Below, in pieces: positions 1 to 8,584 of a stretch of 64,000 nucleotides of DNA. The stretch spans positions 248,001 through 312,000 of the forward strand of contig NKIW01000002.1 in NCBI GenBank assembly GCA_002256205.1, given 5' to 3'. A program made the position numbers and the translations under genes. Source of the stretch: Rhizobiales bacterium PAR1. Lineage in GTDB: Bacteria; Pseudomonadota; Alphaproteobacteria; Rhizobiales; Beijerinckiaceae. Below the pieces are notes generated by a model. It made no database searches. It had not been told where the DNA came from and worked only from the letters and a program-made list of their open reading frames with translations. How positions within the stretch are numbered: the first letter of the stretch is position 1; each line of letters starts with the position of its first letter.

Positions 1-501
1 CATGGCGAGGCCCATCATCACGGGCACCATAGCGAGCAGCACGAGATACATTGGCAGGATATCGAGAAAAGTCGGCGTGAAGCTGAGCGTCATGAGCTTC
101 AGAAGCCCTTCACCGGCATGGGCAAAGAACCACTCGAGGCCGATCGCCCTGGGGTAATCGTTGCCGGTGATGTTCAACCCGATGACGCTGACCGTGATCA
201 GCACCAGCGCAAGCCCGATGTGAGCCCAGTAAACCTGCCAGATCCGGTAGAGAATGCGGCGCGTGCCGGCGAGCCAGCCTTCCTTGATGAAAACGCGACC
301 GAAGGCGAAGGACGAGGCAAGACCGGAGCAGAAAACGAAAAGTTCCCCCGCCGAGGAAAAGCCGAAGCGTGCTGGAATGAAAAGGAACCACGAGTTTGCC
401 GGCATATGCGCGATGAATATGATGAACATCGCGAGGCCACGAAAAAAATCGAGCCGCACATCCCGGCCCGGTTTTGACATGGCTGAAGCGCTGTCCGACA
501 T
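1..501 (-). CDS. OpgC-like membrane protein, N-terminal part
   Basis: The visible 167 codons run off the left edge, so only the N-terminal part is present. The family (OpgC) covers polytopic inner-membrane proteins linked to succinylation of periplasmic glucans, related to acyltransferase-3 proteins. Visible hallmarks are RLDFFRGLAMFIIFIAHMP near residues 16-34, then RFGFSSAGELFVFCSGLASS, and at least three hydrophobic segments before the edge. The ATG at 501 is preceded by AAGAGGAG six bases upstream; a second in-frame ATG lies at 480. It is divergent from the isomerase gene at 630. The succinylation role is family knowledge; the exact substrate cannot be told from half a protein. Confidence 0.8.
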   Translation of the reverse strand, partial: MSDSASAMSKPGRDVRLDFFRGLAMFIIFIAHMPANSWFLFIPARFGFSSAGELFVFCSGLASSFAFGRVFIKEGWLAGTRRILYRIWQVYWAHIGLALVLITVSVIGLNITGNDYPRAIGLEWFFAHAGEGLLKLMTLSFTPTFLDILPMYLVLLAMVPVMMGLAM

Positions 502-629
502 CCGATTCTCCTCTTTGTCCCATCCTTGCCTCAGCCGCGCTTCAAGCGCATGTCGCATTTGTGTGATCAGCGATTGCGCATCGGGAAAGAACGGGGGAAA
601 ACACCGGAACGCCTTTTCCGGAGTTTGCC

Positions 630-1403
630 ATGCCGCGCTTTGCCGCCAACCTGTCGATGATGTTCAACGAAGTGCCCTTCCTCGATCGGTTCGAGGCAGC
701 GGCCAAGGCCGGTTTCAAGGCGGTTGAATTCCTGTTTCCCTATGATTTTCCGGTCGAGGAGATCGCCGCGCGATTGAAACAATTCGGGCTGACGCAGGCG
801 CTGTTCAACCTGCCGCCCGGCGACTGGACCAAGGGTGAGCGTGGCATTGCCGCTCTCGCGGGTCGCGAAGCCGAATTTCGCCAGAGCCTTGAGATCGCCA
901 AACCCTATGCGCTCGCAACCGGCGTCAAGCGCCTTCACCTGATGGCCGGCTCGGTCAGCCGCAGCGAAACCGCTGCACTTACCCGCTACAAGGACGCGAT
1001 CCGCCATGCGGCGGAAACCTTCGCCCCGCACGGTATCGATATCCTGCTCGAACCGCTCAATACCCGCGACATGCCGGGCTACCTGCTTGACAGCTACGAT
1101 TATGCGGCGGAGCTGATCACCGGGCTCGGCATCGCCAACGTGAAGCTGCAATTCGACATCTACCACTGCCAGATCCTGCATGGTGATGTGACGATGCGGA
1201 TGCGCGCGATGTTCCCGATCATCGGCCATGTGCAGGTCGCCTCGATCCCATCACGGCATGAGCCGATGAGCGAGGAGCTGAACGACGCTTTCCTTTTCGC
1301 CGAACTCGATCGGCTCGGCTATCAGGGCTTCATCGGCGGCGAATATCGCCCGAAGGCTGGTACAGAAGCAGGCCTCGGCTGGTTCGCACCCTACCGGGCA
1401 TGA
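630..1403 (+). CDS. hyi: hydroxypyruvate isomerase
   Basis: 257-residue TIM-barrel protein of the xylose-isomerase-like/Hyi family, the usual size. It interconverts hydroxypyruvate and tartronate semialdehyde in the cytoplasm, in glyoxylate and glycerate metabolism. The start FAANLSMMFNEVPFLDRF is typical. Likely metal-binding acids are the Glu of LLEPLN (about 141), the Asp of FDIYH (about 176) and the Glu of GGEYRPK near the C-terminus. GGAG lies eight bases before the ATG. It ends four bases from a convergent solute-binding protein gene. No glyoxylate carboligase or tartronate semialdehyde reductase is nearby, so the pathway partners are elsewhere or the enzyme serves a related sugar isomerisation. 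Confidence 0.85.
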   Translation: MPRFAANLSMMFNEVPFLDRFEAAAKAGFKAVEFLFPYDFPVEEIAARLKQFGLTQALFNLPPGDWTKGERGIAALAGREAEFRQSLEIAKPYALATGVKRLHLMAGSVSRSETAALTRYKDAIRHAAETFAPHGIDILLEPLNTRDMPGYLLDSYDYAAELITGLGIANVKLQFDIYHCQILHGDVTMRMRAMFPIIGHVQVASIPSRHEPMSEELNDAFLFAELDRLGYQGFIGGEYRPKAGTEAGLGWFAPYRA

Positions 1404-1406
1404 TCA

Positions 1407-2693
1407 CTATTTGAAGATCACGCCAAGGCGCTTGGTCATGTCCGTCAGCGCCGCATCGGCATTCTTGGTGCCGGCAAGAAACGCGCTGACATTGGTGCGG
1501 ATGATCTCGGAGACCTCGCCATAACGCGGCGTCGCCGGGCGCAACTTGCCCGCTTGCAGCGCCGGGAGCGCATCCCTGAACCACGGCTGAGCCTTGAGAA
1601 CCTCCTCATCCGCATAGAGCGGCTCGAAGACCGGCAACCAGCCCGCCTGAAGCGCCAGCAGCTTTGCCGTCTCGGGCGAGGAAAGGAAACGCGCGAATTT
1701 CACCGCTTCGGGCTTGTTTTTCGAGAACGCCGTCACCGCGACCTGCCAGCCGCCGATGCACCCGACCTGATGGTCAGGCGAAAAACCCGGCAGGCGCGCA
1801 AGCCCGATCTTGTCTTTCACGAGCGTGCCCGCATCGCTCTGGAGGCGCGGGAAAGCATAGGCCCATGCGCTGCCGAACAGCAGCGTGCCAGCCTGTAAAT
1901 CCTGCCGTACCCGATCGGTGGAAACCTCGGCAGGGTTCGTCGCCAGCAGCTTGGCGGTTTTCATGTCACCCCACAGCTGGAAAGGCTTTTTTGCGCCCTC
2001 CCCATCCAGCGTCAGCTTGCCGGATCTGGTCATCTCCTCGCCCGCGCCCCAAAGGCCGGTAAGATAGGAGCATACCGTCGCTTCCACCGGCGCGCCGCTC
2101 ATTTCAAAACCGCGCAACGCAGGCGTTTTTTCGACCTCCAGCACCTTCTGAGCGGAGCTTTTCAACTCGTCCCATGTTTTCGGCGCGGAAAGTCCATGCT
2201 TTTCGAGTAGATCCTTGCGGAAGTAGAGCATCTGCACATCGGCACTGATCGGTAGTGCGACGACCTTGCCACCAACGCTCATCGTGGCGCGATAAGGCGC
2301 GAGGTAGCGCGCCACCGTCGCATCCCGCTCGGCACCGAGAAAGGCATCGAGCGGTTCGATCACCTGCCCGGCACCCCACTGCGGCGGTCGCAGCACATCA
2401 ATCAGCACCAGATCGAGCGTAGCGTCCTTCGAGGAAATGGCGGTGGCGAGCGCACGTTGCTGGAGCTCCGGCGTAGCTCCACCGGTCTCGACCTCCACGC
2501 TGACCTCCGGATTGGCACGAGCATAGGCCTCACCGATCTGGCGGAAAAGATCCGGTCGCAGGAGACCGCCGGTGAAAATCTTGAGGCTGGTCTGTGCCAG
2601 AGCTGCGGCGGGCGCGAAAAGGACAAGGCCGAGCAGCACCAGCATCGCAAAGCGCGTGCGGACCCTAGGCCAATTTTCCTTCAAGAATTCCAT
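1407..2693 (-). CDS. ABC transporter solute-binding protein (sugar type, orphan)
   Basis: 428-residue periplasmic binding protein of extracellular family 1 (carbohydrate type). The N-terminus MEFLKENW is followed by a hydrophobic stretch and a signal-peptidase-like AAALAQ site near residue 34. The mature protein shows family features such as SAPKTWDELKSSAQ and a C-terminal AVKFARFLSSPETAK repeat region. The ATG at 2693 is chosen because it begins the signal peptide; the open frame continues further upstream but without any such signal and would run into the divergent kinase gene. No permease or ATPase gene is adjacent, so its transporter partners must be encoded elsewhere. The substrate is not predictable. 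Confidence 0.8.
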   Translation of the reverse strand: MEFLKENWPRVRTRFAMLVLLGLVLFAPAAALAQTSLKIFTGGLLRPDLFRQIGEAYARANPEVSVEVETGGATPELQQRALATAISSKDATLDLVLIDVLRPPQWGAGQVIEPLDAFLGAERDATVARYLAPYRATMSVGGKVVALPISADVQMLYFRKDLLEKHGLSAPKTWDELKSSAQKVLEVEKTPALRGFEMSGAPVEATVCSYLTGLWGAGEEMTRSGKLTLDGEGAKKPFQLWGDMKTAKLLATNPAEVSTDRVRQDLQAGTLLFGSAWAYAFPRLQSDAGTLVKDKIGLARLPGFSPDHQVGCIGGWQVAVTAFSKNKPEAVKFARFLSSPETAKLLALQAGWLPVFEPLYADEEVLKAQPWFRDALPALQAGKLRPATPRYGEVSEIIRTNVSAFLAGTKNADAALTDMTKRLGVIFK

Positions 2694-2859
2694 GGCTAAC
2701 CCGCCCACTAGAGCCCGCGTCAAGCCAATTTCTTCACCCCTCAAGGCGCAAAGATCAAGCCGTTCGCGCCGGTGTTCCACGCCTCTCCCGTGCCTCTGGC
2801 TTGCCAACCCGCCGCGAGACGATAGGATCACGCCTCCTTTCCCCGCCGGATGACGCTGG

Positions 2860-3768
2860 ATGATCAAGGTTTTCGCGATCGGCATTGCCGTTCTCGACGA
2901 TATTTTCGTGCTGCACGAACCACTGGTTCCGGGCGTGAAGCATCGTACGCCGGAGCTGAAATCCGTGCTCGGCGGCAACGCGGCCAATGCCGCGATGGCG
3001 GTGGCACATCTCGGCGGCAAGGCCAGCCTGATCGCCCGCCTCGGGCAGGATTTCGCCGAAGGCACGATCCGCGCGCTGATCCGCGAGCAGGGGATCGAGA
3101 CCGATTTTGTGCGCGCCATTCCCGGTCGCCGCTCCTCACGCTCCTCGATCATCCTCGAACCCGGCGGCGAGCGCACGGTCATCAACTTCGCAGACCCAGA
3201 CATGCCGGATGGATCGGACTGGCTCCCCACGACATTGCCACCAGACACCGGTGCCGTGACCGGCGACACGCGTTGGGAATCGGGTTCGCGTCGCCTGTTC
3301 GAACTGGCACGTAAGAAAGGTATTCCTGCGATTTTCGATGGTGATCGCCAGTTGATCGATGCGAGCCTTCTGGATCTTGCGACCCATGTCGGCTTTTCAG
3401 CGCAGGGCCTCAGGGAAATGAGCGGCACGGAGGATCTCGCTGAAGGTCTCCGTCGCATCGCCGGGCGACACACTGCGTTTCTTGCCGTCACCAACGGCGA
3501 AAACGGCGTTTATGCGCTGGAGAATGGTCAAATCCGGCATTATCCGGCCTTTCCGGTCAAGGCGGTGGATACCCTCGGTGCCGGCGATGTCTGGCACGGA
3601 GCGCTAGCCTATGCGCTTGGCACGAAGATGCCGATAGAACGCGCGATCCCCTTTGCCAGCGCCGCCTCCGCGATCAAATGTACCCGTATCGGCGGTGGGG
3701 CCGGGGCACCAAGCCTCGCCGAAGTCGAAACCTTGCTCGCCGGCCACGGGATCATCCAGACATCATGA
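2860..3768 (+). CDS. PfkB-family sugar kinase
   Basis: 302-residue ribokinase/PfkB-fold kinase that transfers phosphate from ATP to a sugar or nucleoside in the cytoplasm. The N-terminal PfkB signature region GGNAANAAMAVAHLGG lies at about 38-53. The C-terminal signature DTLGAGD at 237-243 contains the anion hole and the catalytic Asp (243). The protein sits in the ribokinase/fructokinase/sulfofructose kinase branch; the exact sugar cannot be assigned from sequence alone. The stop codon overlaps the ATG of the following permease gene by the ATGA arrangement, so the two are likely translated together. The ATG is preceded by a weak GGATGACGCTGG region. Confidence 0.8.
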   Translation: MIKVFAIGIAVLDDIFVLHEPLVPGVKHRTPELKSVLGGNAANAAMAVAHLGGKASLIARLGQDFAEGTIRALIREQGIETDFVRAIPGRRSSRSSIILEPGGERTVINFADPDMPDGSDWLPTTLPPDTGAVTGDTRWESGSRRLFELARKKGIPAIFDGDRQLIDASLLDLATHVGFSAQGLREMSGTEDLAEGLRRIAGRHTAFLAVTNGENGVYALENGQIRHYPAFPVKAVDTLGAGDVWHGALAYALGTKMPIERAIPFASAASAIKCTRIGGGAGAPSLAEVETLLAGHGIIQTS

Positions 3769-4802
3769 AGCAGACCGTGATGCGCCTTCTGCCCGGTTTG
3801 GGGCTCGCGCTTGGCGTTGCGCTGGCCGCCCTCGCCTGCGAGCCGCTGGTGCGTCTGGCAAGTGGCGGCAAACTCGCGCTCCCCGCGATGGTCATCGCGC
3901 TGGTGATCGGTATTCTCCTCAACAGCCTCGCAATTCGCCCCGTTTTCGAACCCGGCATCACCTACGCGGTGAAAAAGCTGCTGCGCTATGCGATTGCGCT
4001 TCTGGGGCTTCGGATCGCCTTCGCTGACCTCGTTGCCCTGGGCTTTGGCACGGCAGCGCTGGTCCTGTTCGCCATGTTCCTGACGATCCTGACAGGCTTC
4101 GCACTTGCCAAAGCGCTGGGACGCTCCGAGGGCTATGGCGCGCTGGCCGGCGCGGCAACCGCCGTATGCGGCGCATCCGCCACCCTCGCCACGGCCACCG
4201 TCGTACCGGATTACAAAGGAAAAAGCGCGGACATTGCCTTCACGGTGGTGATGGCGAACGGCATCTCGACGCTGGTGATGCTGGCCTACCCCCCCCTCTG
4301 CGTGATGCTCGGCCTGACGCCGGGCGAAACGGGCGTGATGCTGGGTCTGACCATCCACGACATGGCGCAGGTGGTGGGCGCGGGCTACGCGGTTTCGGAG
4401 CCGGTCGGCAATATCGCGGTGGTGGTGAAGCTGTTCCGCGTGTTCTTACTGCTGCCGATGGTGCTAATGATTGGCTACTGGTTCGTGCGGCGTGCCACCT
4501 CGAAAGCAGGGGATACCCCTCACGCGAATGTCCCCGTGCCGGTTTTTGCGCTGGTGTTCCTTGGGCTCGCGGTGATTAATTCCATCTTGCCTTCGACCCC
4601 GCTGGCAAGTCTTTATGCGCCGGCAAAGCAGATGCTTTCCACGCTCTCGAACTGGGGGCTGCTGCTCTCTATTGCCGCGCTCGGGCTCGGCACCTCGGTC
4701 AGCGCGGTGCTGACGATTGGCTGGCGCCATGTCGCCGTCTTTGCCGGCACGACATTGCTGTTGCTCGGCGTCACGCTCGCAGGGCTGTTCCTGCTGAGAT
4801 GA
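3765..4802 (+). CDS. YeiH-family putative sulfate exporter (UPF0324)
   Basis: 345-residue polytopic inner-membrane protein with about ten hydrophobic segments. It matches the YeiH/UPF0324 family, whose members have been proposed to export sulfate or sulfur compounds; direct evidence is thin. Family-like motifs are the GILLNSLAIRP loop near residue 50, the GAATAVCGASATLATATVV segment mid-protein and the HDMAQVVGAGYAVS segment. The start at 3765 overlaps the kinase stop (ATGA) and gives a first hydrophobic helix from residue 6; an earlier in-frame start would lie deep inside the kinase. Coupling to a PfkB kinase hints at sulfo-sugar or sulfonate metabolism, which is inference only. Confidence 0.75.
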   Translation: MKQTVMRLLPGLGLALGVALAALACEPLVRLASGGKLALPAMVIALVIGILLNSLAIRPVFEPGITYAVKKLLRYAIALLGLRIAFADLVALGFGTAALVLFAMFLTILTGFALAKALGRSEGYGALAGAATAVCGASATLATATVVPDYKGKSADIAFTVVMANGISTLVMLAYPPLCVMLGLTPGETGVMLGLTIHDMAQVVGAGYAVSEPVGNIAVVVKLFRVFLLLPMVLMIGYWFVRRATSKAGDTPHANVPVPVFALVFLGLAVINSILPSTPLASLYAPAKQMLSTLSNWGLLLSIAALGLGTSVSAVLTIGWRHVAVFAGTTLLLLGVTLAGLFLLR

Positions 4803-4918
4803 GAATTTGCGGACACGGGACGCTCAAACCGTCTCGTCCTTGCGAGCAAAGCGCGCTAAGACACCCGCACGAGGGGACGACCGGCCAAGCCGCGCGGCGG
4901 CGGCCAGAAGAGGCGGAT

Positions 4919-6367
4919 ATGCTGACGAAGACCGACTTCAAAAAGGAAGCCAGCCTGATTAATGGCACCTGGGTTCAGGCGGATTCGGGCAAGACGCTCG
5001 ATGTCACCGATCCCGCGACCGGCGCGAAAATCGGCGTGATCCCCAACTGCGGCAAGGCCGAAACCAAGCGCGCGATTGACGCCGCACACGCCGCCTTCCC
5101 GGCATGGCGCAAGAAGACCGCCGCCGAGCGTGCCGGTATGCTCCATAAACTCGCGGACCTCATCCGCCAGAATTCGGAAGCCCTTGCGCATCTCCTGACG
5201 CTGGAACAGGGCAAGCCGCTCGCGGAAGCGCGCGGCGAGGTTGGTTCCTCTGCCGCCTACGTTCAGTGGTTCGCGGAAGAAGCGCGCCGCGCCTATGGCG
5301 AAATCATTCCTTCCCCGTGGGCGGATCGCCGCCTGCTGGTGACGAAAGAGCCGGTCGGCGTTGTCGGCGCGATCACGCCTTGGAACTTCCCCTCCTCGAT
5401 GATCGCCCGCAAGCTCGGCGCGGCGCTCGCGGCGGGTTGCACCATCGTCATCAAGCCGGCGGACCTCACACCCTACTCCGGTCTCGCGTGGGGCACGCTC
5501 TGCGCCGATGCCGGCATTCCTGCTGGTGTCGTCAATATCGTGACCGGCGAAGCGGCGGAAATCGGCGCGGAGCTGACCGCGAACCCGCTCGTGCGCAAGA
5601 TCACCTTCACCGGCTCGACCCCGGTCGGAAAGTTGCTTGCGACCCAGAGCGCTGCGACCATGAAGCGCATCTCGATGGAACTCGGCGGCAATGCGCCCTT
5701 CATCGTTTTCGATGATGCCGATCTTGAACGCGCAGTCGCTGGTGCGATGATGGCGAAATACCGCAACGCCGGGCAGACCTGCGTCTGCACCAACCGCTTC
5801 TATGTGCAGGCCGGCATCCATGATGCCTTCGCCAAGCGCCTCGCGGAAGAAGTAGCCAAGGTGAAGGTCGGCAACGGCTTCGACGCCGGCGTGCAGATCG
5901 GCCCGCTGATCAACACCCGCGCCATGGCCAAGGTCGAGGCCCATCTCGCCGATGCGCTCGCCAAGGGCGGCGAGGTCGTCACCGGCGGTCATCGCCATGC
6001 GCTCGGCGGCAACTTCTTCCAGCCGACAGTGATCAAGGGCGTGACGCAGAAGATGACGGTTGCGACGGAAGAAACCTTCGGCCCGCTCGCACCGGTCTTC
6101 AAGTTCGAGACCGAGGAGCAGGCGATCGAGATGGCAAATGCCACCGAATATGGCCTCGCTGCCTATTTCTACTCGAAGGATCTCGCCCGTGCCTTCCGCG
6201 TCTCGGAAGCGCTGAAATACGGCATGGTCGGCGTCAATGAGGGCATCATCACCACCGAGGTCGCCCCCTTCGGCGGCGTTAAGGAAAGCGGCATGGGCCG
6301 TGAAGGTTCGCACCACGGGCTCGATGATTATCTCGACATGAAATACATCAGCCTCGGCGGGCTCTGA
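4919..6367 (+). CDS. gabD: succinate-semialdehyde dehydrogenase [NAD(P)+]
   Basis: 482-residue aldehyde dehydrogenase of the GabD subgroup, the typical length. It oxidises succinate semialdehyde to succinate at the end of the GABA shunt. The nucleotide-binding region contains GAITPWNFPSSMIARKLG; the catalytic Glu is E254 in MELGG and the catalytic Cys is C288 in GQTCVCTNR, where the paired CVC pattern is characteristic of GabD. The ATG at 4919 has AGAAGAGG upstream; the open frame starts earlier but without family homology. It is followed after three bases by a YitT-type membrane protein gene. No GABA transaminase is nearby. Confidence 0.92.
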   Translation: MLTKTDFKKEASLINGTWVQADSGKTLDVTDPATGAKIGVIPNCGKAETKRAIDAAHAAFPAWRKKTAAERAGMLHKLADLIRQNSEALAHLLTLEQGKPLAEARGEVGSSAAYVQWFAEEARRAYGEIIPSPWADRRLLVTKEPVGVVGAITPWNFPSSMIARKLGAALAAGCTIVIKPADLTPYSGLAWGTLCADAGIPAGVVNIVTGEAAEIGAELTANPLVRKITFTGSTPVGKLLATQSAATMKRISMELGGNAPFIVFDDADLERAVAGAMMAKYRNAGQTCVCTNRFYVQAGIHDAFAKRLAEEVAKVKVGNGFDAGVQIGPLINTRAMAKVEAHLADALAKGGEVVTGGHRHALGGNFFQPTVIKGVTQKMTVATEETFGPLAPVFKFETEEQAIEMANATEYGLAAYFYSKDLARAFRVSEALKYGMVGVNEGIITTEVAPFGGVKESGMGREGSHHGLDDYLDMKYISLGGL

Positions 6368-6370
6368 GCC

Positions 6371-6994
6371 ATGGCGACAACGGAAGGGGCGGCGCCGGTC
6401 AGCCGGCACGCCCTTTACGAGGATGCCCTCGCAATCCTGATGGCGACGCTCTTCGTGGCGATGGGCGTCGCGCTTTACAGCCGCGCCGCGCTGGTGACGG
6501 GGGGCACGGCAGGCCTTGGCCTGCTGGTCCACCATGCGACCGGCCTGGGTTTCTGGCTGGTATTCTCCGCGCTCAATCTGCCATTCTATGTGCTTGCAAT
6601 CATCCGTATCGGCTGGATGTTTGCGCTGCGCACCTTTGCGGCGGTAACGCTGGTCGCGCTGTTCACGCGCTTCATGCCGGGCTGGATCGAGATCGGCCAC
6701 CTCAACCCGATCTTTGCCAGCATTCTTGGCGGTGGATTGATGGGCACAGGGCTTTTGATGCTGTTCCGCCATCGCTCGGCGCTCGGCGGCATCAATATTC
6801 TCGCCATGTTGCTCGAAGAAAAATCGGGCATCCGCGCGGGTTATTTCCAGCTCGGCGTGGATCTCGCGATCCTCCTTGCCTCATTTCTGGTGTTAAAGCC
6901 GGAGGGACTGCTGCTTTCGGCCCTCGGCGCGATCGTTGTGAACATGATTCTCGCGATCAATCATCGTCCTGGACGCTATCTCGGCATGTCATAG
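6371..6994 (+). CDS. YitT-family membrane protein
   Basis: 207-residue integral membrane protein with about five to six hydrophobic helices, of the YitT/DUF161 type (first half), as in short proteobacterial members that lack the C-terminal DUF2179 domain. Recognisable features are the first helix followed by GGTAGLGLLVHHATG, the NPIFASILGGGLMGTGLGL-like central loop, and GGINILAMLLEEKSGIRAGYFQ. Function is unknown for the family. It begins three bases after gabD, so it is probably cotranscribed with it, but this does not tell what it transports. Confidence 0.7.
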   Translation: MATTEGAAPVSRHALYEDALAILMATLFVAMGVALYSRAALVTGGTAGLGLLVHHATGLGFWLVFSALNLPFYVLAIIRIGWMFALRTFAAVTLVALFTRFMPGWIEIGHLNPIFASILGGGLMGTGLLMLFRHRSALGGINILAMLLEEKSGIRAGYFQLGVDLAILLASFLVLKPEGLLLSALGAIVVNMILAINHRPGRYLGMS

Positions 6995-7074
6995 GGCTGA
7001 ATTGCCTCAAACCGGCACTTGAAGTTTCTGTAAACCCGGAGAACCATGGGTCACGCCGCTTCGCTTGGCGGCAA

Positions 7075-7098
7075 ATGACTTCAGGGCATGACTTCAGG
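7075..7098 (+). repeat. 11-base tandem repeat at the xdhA start
   Basis: ATGACTTCAGG occurs at 7075-7085 and again at 7088-7098, separated by two bases. The second copy contains an in-frame ATG for xdhA and supplies the AGGA that can serve as ribosome binding site for the ATG at 7106. A ten-codon frame starting at 7046 (after GGAG) ends with the TGA inside the first copy. Confidence 0.8.
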
Positions 7099-7105
7099 AA
7101 TGGCG

Positions 7106-8584
7106 ATGCGCCGATCACTTCGTTTCATCTTCCGCGGCCGTGTTCGCGAACTTGCCGCCTTCGACCCGTCGCTGACGCTGCTCGAATGGCTGCGCGAGGA
7201 CATGCACGCCACTGGAACCAAGGAAGGCTGCAACGAGGGCGATTGCGGCGCCTGCACCGTTGTGCTGGCCCGTGCCGAAGCCGGGCGCATCCAGTATTCA
7301 CCGGTCAATGCGTGCATCCTGCTTCTGGGGCAGGTCGATGGCGCGGAAATCCTGACCATCGAGGATCTCGCGGCGTCCGGCACGCTCCACCCGATCCAGC
7401 AGGCCATGGTGGATCAGCACGCCTCGCAATGCGGTTTCTGCACGCCGGGTATCGTGATGAGCCTGTTCGCCGCCTACCATGAGGCCGAACGCCCGGTAAC
7501 GCGTGAGGCCCTCGGCGATTGCCTCTCTGGCAATCTCTGCCGCTGCACCGGGTATCGCCCGATCCTCGACGCCGCGACCCAAGCGCTCGCCGGCCCGGCG
7601 GATGATGCCTTTTCTCGCGCCACTGGCGTCCGCTACGAAACTCTCGCGGCGCTGGCGGATTCGCGCGATGTCGTCATCGGCAGCGAGGAACGCTTCTTCG
7701 CGATCCCCGCCAAGCTCGAAACCCTGACCGCGCTCACCACCACCCATCCTGATGCAACCCTGATCGCCGGCGCGACCGACGCTGGGCTCTGGGTGACGAA
7801 AAAGCTCGCCGACCTGCCCCGCATCATCGCGCTCGGGCGTGTCCATGCCCTGCGCGAGGTCGTCGATTCCGAAACCGCGCTCTTCCTCGGCGCCAGTGTG
7901 ACGCACGCGGAAGCCCTGCCCTATCTCGCCAGGATCGATCCCGACCTTGAAACCCTGATGCGTCGCTTCGCCTCAAAGCAGGTGCGCGCCTCGGGCACGG
8001 TCGGCGGCAACATCGCCAACGGGTCGCCCATCGGTGATCTCGCACCGGCGCTGATCGCGCTGGGGGCCACGCTCCATCTGCGCCAGAGCGACACGGATCG
8101 CGATCTGCCACTGGAAGAGTTCTTTATCGAATACGGCAAGCAGGATCGTGCGCCGGGTGAGATCGTCACCGGCCTCACTATTCCGCGATTGGCTGCACAC
8201 CAGCACTTCAGGGTCTTCAAGATTTCGAAGCGCTTTGACGAAGATATCTCGGCTGTCCTCGGCGCGTTTTGCGTTTCACTCGAGGGGCGCATCATCACTG
8301 AAGCGCGTATCGCCTTTGGCGGCATGGCGGGAATACCCAAGCGCGCCAGTGCAGCGGAGGCGGCACTTGTCGGTGCATCGCTCGATACTCCCCACGACTG
8401 GATGGCCGCGATCAAGGCGCTCGACGCCGATTACCAACCCATCAGCGACATGCGCGCTTCCGCGACCTATCGCGCCCGCATCGCCCGCGCACTGATCGGC
8501 AAGGCCTTGACCGAAATCGCCGGCGCGCGATCACAGACGCGGATCACCTCGCGGAAAACCAAGGAGGCGGCTCATGGCGGATGA
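7106..8584 (+). CDS. xdhA: xanthine dehydrogenase small subunit (FeS/FAD)
   Basis: 492-residue XdhA carrying both 2Fe-2S clusters and FAD. The plant-type ferredoxin domain shows CNEGDCGACTVV; the second cluster is in CGFCTPGIVMS and CLSGNLCRCTGYRPI. The FAD domain follows (ATLIAGATDAGLWVTKK) and then the CO-dehydrogenase flavoprotein C-terminal domain. With XdhB it oxidises hypoxanthine to xanthine and uric acid using NAD+. I chose ATG 7106 because AGGA lies six bases upstream and MRRSLRFIFRG is the normal beginning; ATGs at 7088 and 7100 are possible. The end overlaps xdhB by 11 bases. Confidence 0.92.
   Translation: MRRSLRFIFRGRVRELAAFDPSLTLLEWLREDMHATGTKEGCNEGDCGACTVVLARAEAGRIQYSPVNACILLLGQVDGAEILTIEDLAASGTLHPIQQAMVDQHASQCGFCTPGIVMSLFAAYHEAERPVTREALGDCLSGNLCRCTGYRPILDAATQALAGPADDAFSRATGVRYETLAALADSRDVVIGSEERFFAIPAKLETLTALTTTHPDATLIAGATDAGLWVTKKLADLPRIIALGRVHALREVVDSETALFLGASVTHAEALPYLARIDPDLETLMRRFASKQVRASGTVGGNIANGSPIGDLAPALIALGATLHLRQSDTDRDLPLEEFFIEYGKQDRAPGEIVTGLTIPRLAAHQHFRVFKISKRFDEDISAVLGAFCVSLEGRIITEARIAFGGMAGIPKRASAAEAALVGASLDTPHDWMAAIKALDADYQPISDMRASATYRARIARALIGKALTEIAGARSQTRITSRKTKEAAHGG

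Noticed and set aside
7046-7078. Ten-codon frame (MGHAASLGGK) before xdhA as leader peptide
   Set aside because: Has a close ribosome binding site but no regulatory structure or repeated codons; too short to judge.
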